Source: JBOGXA01 sp050694175 (GTDB taxonomy: Bacteria > Actinomycetota > CADDZG01 > WHSQ01). Taken from it: a stretch of 64,000 nt of DNA. The DNA lies in NCBI GenBank assembly GCA_050694175.1, contig JBOGXA010000016.1, positions 29,788 to 93,787 of the forward strand, in the 5' to 3' direction. Under the pieces are notes generated by a model. It saw only the letters and a program-made list of their open reading frames with translations. It ran no database searches and was not told the DNA's origin. Shown in pieces: positions 51,105 through 58,473 of this stretch (its first letter is position 1; every line of letters starts with the position of its first letter). A program made the position numbers and the translations under genes.

Positions 51105-52525
51105 GATCCCCGGGCAAGAAGCTGCTCGATCCCTCGACGTGGGATCCATGCCCAGTGGGGTCGGTGGCCGCGTTCGTAGTCGAGCTCGTAAATAGCTTTG
51201 TCTATCTCGAAGAAATCGAGCATGATTCCCAGGATCTCGCGGTCGGCAGGTAGGAAGCGCCCCTCATGAGACCGTCGCAGGTACGAGGCAAGGAATCGCT
51301 CCCTGGCGAGGTCCTCCCATGCTGTCGCCCACAGTTCCAGTCGGTCCCAGTCCGCCGTGCCCTTCTCCGCGCGCTCGAACACCGACACCATGGCGGCATA
51401 CCCGAACGAGCGAAGCATTCCCGCAACGTCCTTGAGGGCACATTGCTTCCCGCGACGGACCTCGAGTGATCGGGTCGGCTCGCCCTCGAAGTCGATGATC
51501 ATCCAGTTGCGCTTCCCGTACAGTGCTTGGCCCAGGTGATAGTCGCCATGAATTCGGATCTTGTGACCAAGGTCGCCGCTCAGCTGCGCAACAGAATTGA
51601 TGCGCTCTTCGATGGCCGCGGCCGCACCGCCGAGGTCCTCGGCGGCGATGAGCCGCTCGAGCCTCTCCCGCGCACTCTCCGCCCATTCGTGAAGAGCGGA
51701 CTCGTCGATGGGCTCGGGTACGAAGTCGGGACCGATCTCCTCGCGCGCCAGGGCGAGGTGCAACGATGCGGTCGCCTCGCCCAACTCGTCCAGGCAACGC
51801 AGAATGGGTTCGGCCCGCTGCTCGGTGAGAGCGCGCATATCCTCCGGAACGTCTTCGGCGTGCACCTCGTCGTAGAGGAGGTTGAGGTGATGTAACACCT
51901 CGGCCCAGCCCTCGCGTGCATTGGAGACAAAACGCTGGGCGATGCCGAGATCGATGCTCGTTTCGACGCCGTCGATCTCACCTTCGTAGAGGATCTCGCC
52001 AACCTGTGGAGGCACGTGCTCGAAGCCCTCGTTGGTCAGCAGGCGGTTGAGCTCCAGATCGGGATTCGTTCCCGATTCCACCCGCCTGAAGATCTTCACT
52101 ATGACGTCCTCATCGAGCACCACGGAACTATTCGACTGCTCGGCATCCATCACACGAACGGATGACTTACCGGGAGGCGCCAGCGGATCGAGCCCTGGGC
52201 CCCCGAAGTGAAAGTTGCCGCTGTCGCCCTTGAGGGTATGGCCGTGGGCCATAAGCTCTCCGAGCACCCGCAGCCGATCTGGCTCGTCGATGGCGTCGCG
52301 AGCCGACCCGTCACTATCGATCAGAAGGACGGTGTGGTAGAGCCACACGTCGCCGCCACCCAGTCGCAGCGACAACAGAGCCACCACGAGGGCAGGTGGG
52401 CCGTCCTCGATGACGGTGCTGTCGATCACCGAGACGCCGGTAATCGTTCGGTCGCGCCCACCGAACCAGCGCCTGCCGGCGAGATCGGTGCCGAGGCGGG
52501 TCGTGTCGATTATCACGTCAGCCAT
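51101..52525 (-). CDS. mak: Maltokinase
   Basis: A 474-residue aminoglycoside-phosphotransferase-fold kinase that makes maltose 1-phosphate from maltose and ATP. RRWFGGRDRTITGV is the N-terminal cap, NPDLELNRLLTNEGF follows, IHGDYHLGQALYGKRNWMI holds the catalytic Asp, and IDFEGEPTRSLEVRRGKQ is the maltokinase signature, ending CALKDVAGMLRSFGYA. GGAGG lies before ATG 52525. It is separate from treS, unlike TreS-Mak fusions in other actinobacteria. Feeds GlgE. Confidence 0.93.
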   Translation of the reverse strand: MADVIIDTTRLGTDLAGRRWFGGRDRTITGVSVIDSTVIEDGPPALVVALLSLRLGGGDVWLYHTVLLIDSDGSARDAIDEPDRLRVLGELMAHGHTLKGDSGNFHFGGPGLDPLAPPGKSSVRVMDAEQSNSSVVLDEDVIVKIFRRVESGTNPDLELNRLLTNEGFEHVPPQVGEILYEGEIDGVETSIDLGIAQRFVSNAREGWAEVLHHLNLLYDEVHAEDVPEDMRALTEQRAEPILRCLDELGEATASLHLALAREEIGPDFVPEPIDESALHEWAESARERLERLIAAEDLGGAAAAIEERINSVAQLSGDLGHKIRIHGDYHLGQALYGKRNWMIIDFEGEPTRSLEVRRGKQCALKDVAGMLRSFGYAAMVSVFERAEKGTADWDRLELWATAWEDLARERFLASYLRRSHEGRFLPADREILGIMLDFFEIDKAIYELDYERGHRPHWAWIPRRGIEQLLARGS

Positions 52526-52550
52526 CGTCCTCCAGTGGTAGCGGGTGTTG

Positions 52551-54206
52551 TCATTCTTCATCTTCGTCCTCGTTCACGAGCTGGAACCAATAGAAGCTGT
52601 GCGGCCCGAACGTCAGGAGGTAGGGAAGCTCTCCGATGCGCGGGAAGCGCTCCCGACCCAACAGCTCGATCGGATACATACCCTCATAGGGAGAGAGGTC
52701 TAACTCGGCGGCCTGGGCCCGGCCGGCGAGATTGTTGACGCATAAGACGAAGTCATCATTGTACTTGCGAACATAAGCGAAGATCGACGCATTCGTCGGG
52801 TGCAAGATTTCAAAGTTCCCGTGTCCGAAAACGGCATGTTGCTTACGAACCGCGAGTAACCGCCGAAACCACTGGAGGAAAGAGTTCGGATCGCGCTGCT
52901 CCGCCTCGACATTCGTGCGCTCGTAGCCGTACACGGGGTCCATTAGGAGCGGCAGATAGAGTTGGGCAAAGTCTGCTTTCGAAAACCCCGCGTTGCGGTC
53001 GGCGCTCCATTGCATCGGAGTCCGGACCCCATCGCGGTCGCCGAGGTAGATGTTGTCGCCCATCCCGATTTCGTCCCCGTAGTAGATGATTGGCGTCCCC
53101 GGCAAGGACAGCAACATCGCGTGGAAGAGCTCCACCTGATCACGTGAGTTCTCGAGAAGTGGGGCGAGACGCCTGCGGATCCCGAGATTGAGCTTCATGC
53201 GGGGATCCTTTGCGTACTCCGCGTACATGTAGTCGCGTTCTTCGTCGGTGACCATCTCCAGCGTCAGCTCGTCGTGGTTTCGCAAGAAGATGCCCCACTG
53301 GCAGTTGTCGGGGATCTGTGGCGTCTGTTCCAGGATCTCGACCATTGGATATCGGACCTGCCTGCGCGCGGCCATGAACATCCGGGGCATCAAGGGGAAG
53401 TGAAAGGCCATGTGGCACTCGTCTCCCTCACCGAAATAGTCGACGACATCAGAGGGCCACTGGTTCGCCTCGGCGAGCAAGACGATGTTCTCGAAGCTCT
53501 TGTCCACCTCGGCGCGCACGAGTTTCAAGAACTCGTGCGTCTCCTTGAGGTTCTCGCAGTTGGTTCCCTCGCGCTCGTAGAGGTAGGGAACGGCGTCGAG
53601 CCGGAACCCATCGAGCCCGAGATCGAGCCAGAAGCGGAGTGCAGCCAGCATCTGTTCCTGCACCTCGGGGTTGTCGTAGTTGAGATCGGGCTGATGAGAG
53701 AAGAAGCGGTGCCAGTAGAAAGCTCCTGCTTCCTCATCCCATGTCCAGTTGGACTTCTCGGTGTCGATGAAGATCACGCGGGCGTCTTCATACCTATCGT
53801 TCGAGTCGGACCACACGTACCAGTCGCGTTTGGGCGAGCCGACCTGACGAGACTCCTGAAACCACGGGTGCTCGTCGGACGTGTGGTTGATGACGAGATC
53901 GGCAACCACGCGGATGTTTCGTTCGTGCGCACCTTCCAGGAATGTCATGAAGTCGTTCAGGTTCCCGTACTCCGTAAGGATGGAGTAGAAGTCCGAGATG
54001 TCGTAGCCGCCGTCCTTCAACGGCGACTTGTAGTAGGGCAGAAGCCAGATGCAGTCGATACCCAGCCACTCGAGGTAATCGAGCTTGTCGGTCAGGCCCG
54101 GGAAGTCGCCGTACCCGTCGGCGTTCGAGTCGTAGAAGCTCCGCACGTACAACTCGTAGAAGACGGCCGTCTTGAACCAGTTGGGATCACCCTCGCGGGG
54201 AGCCAT
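52551..54206 (-). CDS. treS: Trehalose synthase (maltose alpha-D-glucosyltransferase)
   Basis: A 551-residue GH13 enzyme interconverting trehalose and maltose. N-terminal FYELYVRSFYDSNADGYGDF, then VVADLVINHTSDEHPWF, DGFRLDAVPYLYEREGTNCE (catalytic Asp), VLLAEANQWPSDVV (Glu) and FLRNHDELTLEMV (Asp). Length fits stand-alone TreS. It lies 5 bases after glgE and supplies maltose to Mak, so the pair draws on cellular trehalose. No C-terminal maltokinase domain. Confidence 0.95.
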   Translation of the reverse strand: MAPREGDPNWFKTAVFYELYVRSFYDSNADGYGDFPGLTDKLDYLEWLGIDCIWLLPYYKSPLKDGGYDISDFYSILTEYGNLNDFMTFLEGAHERNIRVVADLVINHTSDEHPWFQESRQVGSPKRDWYVWSDSNDRYEDARVIFIDTEKSNWTWDEEAGAFYWHRFFSHQPDLNYDNPEVQEQMLAALRFWLDLGLDGFRLDAVPYLYEREGTNCENLKETHEFLKLVRAEVDKSFENIVLLAEANQWPSDVVDYFGEGDECHMAFHFPLMPRMFMAARRQVRYPMVEILEQTPQIPDNCQWGIFLRNHDELTLEMVTDEERDYMYAEYAKDPRMKLNLGIRRRLAPLLENSRDQVELFHAMLLSLPGTPIIYYGDEIGMGDNIYLGDRDGVRTPMQWSADRNAGFSKADFAQLYLPLLMDPVYGYERTNVEAEQRDPNSFLQWFRRLLAVRKQHAVFGHGNFEILHPTNASIFAYVRKYNDDFVLCVNNLAGRAQAAELDLSPYEGMYPIELLGRERFPRIGELPYLLTFGPHSFYWFQLVNEDEDEE

Positions 54207-54211
54207 CTTTC

Positions 54212-56170
54212 TCAGATCCTCACTTCGAAGACGTGCGCCGGGTTCTCGGGGTCAAGGCGCACGTAATTGAACCGCCCATGCCACAGATAGGTCGAGTCGC
54301 CGAGTAGATCGTGTATTTCGAAGGGCCGCGCGAGGTCGGTTACCCCGAGGGCCTCGAGATCGAGCCCGATCGTTGCCTCCTCCCAGTGCCAGGGATTGAG
54401 GCTCACCACCGCGAGGATCGCGTTGCCGTCGGTCGCCTTGGAGAAAGCCATGACGTTGTCTTTATCGGCATGATGGAAGTGCAGGTTGCGAAACTCGGCG
54501 AGCGCCGGGTTCTTCTGGCGGATCTCGTTGACCCGTGTGATGTAGGGCATCAGATTGCCCTTCGCGTTGTAGTCGCGGTGTCTCACCTCGTACTTCTCAG
54601 AGTGGAGGTATTCCTCGCTCCCTTCGTGGAGCGGGACGTTCTCGTAAAGCTCGTACCCGGAATAGATGCCGTAGGTGGGCGATAGGAGGGCGGCGAGCAC
54701 GAGCCGGATCTTGAAGGCCGGCGGCCCACCGGTCTGCAAGAACTCGTGCAAGATGTCGGGCGTGTTGGCGAAGAAGTTGGGTCGGAAATAGTCCGCCATC
54801 TCCGTCGTCGTGAGCTCCGTCAGGTAGTCGATCAGCTCCCACTTGGAATTGCGCCACGTGAAATACGTGTAGGACTGGGTGAAGCCCAGCTTCGCCAAGC
54901 CCTGCATCACCAGCGGACGCGTGAACGCTTCCGCCAGCAGGATGATTTCGGGGTGCTCGGTCTTCAGCTCGTTGATCATCCACTCCCAGAAAGGCAGCGC
55001 CTTGGTGTGCGGGTTGTCGACGCGGAAGACCTTTACGCCGTGACCAATCCAGAAGTCGAGGATGCTCTTAAGCTCGCGCCACAGACCCTCGCGATCCTCC
55101 GTGTCGAAGTTGATCGGATAGATGTCCTGATACTTCTTGGGAGGATTCTCCGCGTACTTGATCGAGCCATCGGGGCGATGGTGGAACCACTCGGGATGCT
55201 CGGTGACCCACGGATGATCGGGGGAGCACTGGATTGCATAGTCGAGACACACCTCGAGGCCAAGGCGTTCCGCGGTCGCGACGAAGTCGTCGAAATCGTC
55301 GATGGTCCCGAGCTGGGGATGAATTGCCGTGTGCCCACCCTCCTCGCTGCCGATGGCCCACGGAACGCCGACGTCGTCGGGCTTTGCACCGAGACTGTTG
55401 TTCCTCCCCTTGCGACCGGTTACCCCGATCGGATGGATCGGAGGAAGGTAGACGACGTCAAAGCCCATGGCTGCGATGCGCCCAAGCTCTTTCGCCGCAG
55501 TCTTGAAGGTGCCGTGCCGGCCCTGTGAGCCCGTTGAGCGGGGGAAGAACTCGTACCACGCTCCGAAGCGCGCCCTCTCACGATCAACCGTCAGTTCGAG
55601 GACCGGTTCCGAGGTCTGCGCCCCTGTGCGATCGGGATGGGCCCTCATGACCTCGAGCAGCTCCCCGTCGATGGCGGTCCGGACGCGCTCGTCGCCGGCG
55701 CCCCCGCCCGAGGCCGGCCCGCGGAGCTTGTCAGCTGCCGAGGACAGCAGCGCCCGCTTCTTGCCTCTCACCGCGCCCAGCCGATTCTCGACCAGCGTGG
55801 CGCCCTCTTCGAGCTCAACCTCGACGTCCTGCGCGGCGTCGACCTTGGCCACGAGATGGCGGCGCCACGTCCCGAACCGATCGGTCCACGCCTCGATCGC
55901 GTATCGGTAGACGCCCATGTCGGCCGGGACGAAGGAGCCCGCCCAGCGGTCGTTGCCGATAGGGTGCATCGGAGCCTCCGACCAGCGGCGGTCGCTGGGG
56001 CCGCGATAGCGCACGACCGCCTGGAGGAGGTCGGGTCCGTCCCGGTAGATGTCGGCCGAGACCTGGAAGGCATCGCCCACGACCGCCTTGGCGCGATAGC
56101 GGCCGCCGTCAAGCGCCGGCCAGATCCGCTCGATGACGACGTGACCTCTCCTCAGGTACTTCTTCACCAT
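54212..56170 (-). CDS. glgE: Alpha-1,4-glucan:maltose-1-phosphate maltosyltransferase
   Basis: A 652-residue GH13_3 enzyme that adds maltosyl units from maltose 1-phosphate to alpha-1,4-glucans. EFFPRSTGSQGRHGTF starts the catalytic part; VYLPPIHPIGVTGRKG, YAIQCSPDHPWVTEHP, VKVFRVDNPHTKALPFWEW (catalytic Asp), ILLAEAFTRPLVM (Glu) and AALLSPTYGIYSGYEL are the GlgE-specific blocks. N-terminal ~200 residues form the beta domain and helical insert. First gene of an at least five-gene run; the promoter is probably in the 146-base gap before the divergent secreted protein. Confidence 0.95.
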   Translation of the reverse strand: MVKKYLRRGHVVIERIWPALDGGRYRAKAVVGDAFQVSADIYRDGPDLLQAVVRYRGPSDRRWSEAPMHPIGNDRWAGSFVPADMGVYRYAIEAWTDRFGTWRRHLVAKVDAAQDVEVELEEGATLVENRLGAVRGKKRALLSSAADKLRGPASGGGAGDERVRTAIDGELLEVMRAHPDRTGAQTSEPVLELTVDRERARFGAWYEFFPRSTGSQGRHGTFKTAAKELGRIAAMGFDVVYLPPIHPIGVTGRKGRNNSLGAKPDDVGVPWAIGSEEGGHTAIHPQLGTIDDFDDFVATAERLGLEVCLDYAIQCSPDHPWVTEHPEWFHHRPDGSIKYAENPPKKYQDIYPINFDTEDREGLWRELKSILDFWIGHGVKVFRVDNPHTKALPFWEWMINELKTEHPEIILLAEAFTRPLVMQGLAKLGFTQSYTYFTWRNSKWELIDYLTELTTTEMADYFRPNFFANTPDILHEFLQTGGPPAFKIRLVLAALLSPTYGIYSGYELYENVPLHEGSEEYLHSEKYEVRHRDYNAKGNLMPYITRVNEIRQKNPALAEFRNLHFHHADKDNVMAFSKATDGNAILAVVSLNPWHWEEATIGLDLEALGVTDLARPFEIHDLLGDSTYLWHGRFNYVRLDPENPAHVFEVRI

Positions 56171-56316
56171 CGCTCCGATCCTCGTGCTGATGCAGGCGGC
56201 TCAGGCTAGCGCCCCCAGGTGGGTCCTCGCACGGCGTCCGCCCGCCTGTGCCTCTGTGCCGGGATTGCGTAGCCCTCAAGTCTCAAGGGCACACTGGAAA
56301 AATCCGACCATTTGGT

Positions 56317-57438
56317 ATGAAGCGCCTGGTTGCGACCCTGGCGATGTGCCTGCTCGGCCTCGGGCTGATGCCCACGGTCGCGTCCGCCGCCAAGGGCAAG
56401 GGCGACGTGTACCTGATCAATCCGGCGGGGCTTCCCATGGTTCCCGGCCAGAGCGGATGGAACGGGGCGATCTGGAAAGCAGGCGACGACGATCTGACCG
56501 AGTTCTCCGTGACCGTCACCCCCCCGTCGGGATGGTCGGTCGTCTATCCGGAGAACCGCGGCAGCGACACCTCCTTGTACGACAACGACACCTTGTCCGC
56601 CGGTGAGTACGACTTCACCGCCTTTCGCCTCTCGGTTCCCGAAAACACGACTCTCGGCAGTTACCCGGTCGATCTCTACGTCTCATACTCGTACCTGAAG
56701 AACGGAAAGAAGGAAAAGGTCGTAAGCAAGCGCTTCACGCTGTCGGTTTCGGTTGTCGCACCCCGCGACCCCGCCTTCGACCAACTGACGACCTCGCTCG
56801 GCCAACTCGCCGCCGACTCGCAGTCGTGGGTGGACGTCTCCTACAGGGGCCGCGCTACGGCCTTCGACTTCAAGCTCTCGGTTACCGACGCGGGCGGCGC
56901 CTCCGTCACGTACCCGAACGATGGCTCGTTTACCTCGCTGAACGGAGACAGCGTCCTTGAGGTCGGCGAAACCGATCGCGCGTCCTTCCGAGTCGACACG
57001 ACCGGGATGACGCCCGGCATGTACACCATGAAGACCAGCGTCTCGCACCGAGTCGCCACTCAGCCGAGGAGCGCGGCCGGCACGTTGACGTTCGAAGTCA
57101 TCGCCGGTGCTCCCGCACCGTCGCGGCCGGCAGCCGGAGCGCAGATAGACATGCAGTCCGACTCGTCCACTCGCGGACGCGCACGCTCCGGGGCGACTCT
57201 GGTCGAGGTCGAGGCGAGGCGTCTCTGCGACGTCGCCAAGACGACCTTCTTCTCCACCGACGCCCTTGACGCCCAACTTGCGCAGCGGGTCACCGACGCC
57301 GGGCACTCACTTGAGCGGTACGAGGCGTGGCGTGCCCGTCTGAGTGATCGTCCGATGGGCATGGCGAAGGTCGCCAGCATGTACGGGCGCATGTGCGGTA
57401 TCCAGAACCCCAACGACGACCGCAACGCGAGTTCCTAA
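56317..57438 (+). CDS. Secreted beta-rich protein with signal peptide
   Basis: A 373-residue protein. The signal peptide is MKRLVATLAMCLLGLGLMP with cleavage near VASA-AKG. Two Ig-like or transglutaminase-associated beta domains follow: FSVTVTPPSGWSVVYPE, LSAGEYDFTAFRLSVPENT, and AGGASVTYPNDGSFTSLNG with GMTPGMYTMKTSVSH. The C-terminal ~80 residues are helical with two Cys (RLCDVAK, MCGIQ). Family not recognised; possibly surface-associated. Divergent from glgE, convergent with the dehydrogenase, stops overlapping. Confidence 0.6.
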   Translation: MKRLVATLAMCLLGLGLMPTVASAAKGKGDVYLINPAGLPMVPGQSGWNGAIWKAGDDDLTEFSVTVTPPSGWSVVYPENRGSDTSLYDNDTLSAGEYDFTAFRLSVPENTTLGSYPVDLYVSYSYLKNGKKEKVVSKRFTLSVSVVAPRDPAFDQLTTSLGQLAADSQSWVDVSYRGRATAFDFKLSVTDAGGASVTYPNDGSFTSLNGDSVLEVGETDRASFRVDTTGMTPGMYTMKTSVSHRVATQPRSAAGTLTFEVIAGAPAPSRPAAGAQIDMQSDSSTRGRARSGATLVEVEARRLCDVAKTTFFSTDALDAQLAQRVTDAGHSLERYEAWRARLSDRPMGMAKVASMYGRMCGIQNPNDDRNASS

Positions 57439-58310
57439 CCCTCCCGCTTCACTCCCTTGACGACTGCGGCTGCGTCCGCGTCTCGGTAGCCCGCAACGAC
57501 CGCGGCCTCGTAGTCGGCCCGGGCGCACTCGACTGCTCGCATTGTGACCCCATGTTCGGCGGCGGCGGCGTGGGCAAGACCCAGGTCCTTGACGACGTGT
57601 TTGACGGGCCAGCCGGGCTCAAATCGCTCGTCGAGCGCGGCCGCCCCGCGGTTCTGAAGCAAGGCGCTGTTGAAGCCGCACTGCGCCATGACCTCGAGCA
57701 TCTGGTGCCCATCGAGCCCGGCCGCGGTTCCGAACGCAAGAGCTTCTGCGACCAGCGCGGTCGTGCCGGCGCCGATCGAGTTACCGGCGAGCTTCATTGC
57801 CGACCCCGCGCCCACGGGCCCGAGATGCGTCACCTCACTTCCCAGACTCGCAAGGACGGGACGAGCGCGCTCGACGTCGGCGTCGGCACCCCCAACCACG
57901 ACAATGAGACCGCCGGTGCGCGCCGGTTCGGTCGAGCCGAACACCGGCGCGTCCACGACGGCGATGTCTGTGCGAGCGGCCGCCTCCGCGAGGGCCGCCG
58001 TGGCCGTAATGGAGGTCGTCGACATCTCGATGATCAGTCCTCCGGGGGCCATGGCTGACAGGACACCGTCGTTTCCGAGGAAGACGTTCTCAAGGGCTTC
58101 GTCGTCCGCGACCATGCTGACGACGATGTCTGCCGTCGCGGCCAGCTCGGCGGGGGACGAGGCTTCCTTAGCTCCGGCCGCAACGAGCTCGCCGGCGTTT
58201 CCCGGCGAGCGGTTCCACACAACGAGATCCCAGCCCTCGTCGAGGAGCCGCGCGGCCATGCGGCTCCCCATCAGGCCCAGCCCTGCAAACCCAATTGTTT
58301 CCCCGGCCAT
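57435..58310 (-). CDS. NAD(P)-dependent beta-hydroxyacid dehydrogenase family protein
   Basis: A 291-residue protein of the 3-hydroxyisobutyrate dehydrogenase/GLYR1/tartronate semialdehyde reductase family. N-terminal IGFAGLGLMGSRMAARLLDEG is the cofactor fold; VVDAPVFGSTEPARTGGLIV is the substrate-binding block; GAGSAMKLAGNSIGAG contains the catalytic Lys. Substrate may be a small 3-hydroxy acid or succinic semialdehyde. GGGGAG lies before the ATG. The dispersed structured element (58339-58414) sits in its leader. Stop overlaps the secreted protein gene. Confidence 0.88.
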   Translation of the reverse strand: MAGETIGFAGLGLMGSRMAARLLDEGWDLVVWNRSPGNAGELVAAGAKEASSPAELAATADIVVSMVADDEALENVFLGNDGVLSAMAPGGLIIEMSTTSITATAALAEAAARTDIAVVDAPVFGSTEPARTGGLIVVVGGADADVERARPVLASLGSEVTHLGPVGAGSAMKLAGNSIGAGTTALVAEALAFGTAAGLDGHQMLEVMAQCGFNSALLQNRGAAALDERFEPGWPVKHVVKDLGLAHAAAAEHGVTMRAVECARADYEAAVVAGYRDADAAAVVKGVKREG

Positions 58311-58338
58311 TCGATCTCCCCTTCCCTCCGCTTCGATC

Positions 58339-58414
58339 GGGTTGTCCTTCGGACTTCCCGCTCTTCGTCGGGGGAACAGTGAGATGAGCCCGCCTCACTG
58401 GTTCCCCCGAACCC
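58339..58414 (-). repeat. Dispersed structured element, copy 2
   Basis: On the reverse strand this repeats the element at 35245-35319 with about 85-90% identity. P1 GGGTT/AACCC (58410-58414 with 58339-58343), P2 about 15 bp (58394-58409 with 58369-58383, one bulge), P3 GTCC/GGAC (58344-58354). Compared with copy 1, P3 has a compensatory change (U-A for C-G). It ends ~29 bases before the dehydrogenase start. Confidence 0.6.
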
Positions 58415-58473
58415 CCTCCTCCTCCTCAGGGATTGCTGCTGGTAGTCCCGCCGACAAGTTAACGTTGCCCACC

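Noticed and set aside
57670..58473. Upstream extension of the glucan phosphorylase frame by 268 codons
   Set aside because: It is antisense to the beta-hydroxyacid dehydrogenase and Ser/Arg/Pro-rich without homology; family similarity starts at the ATG at 58474.
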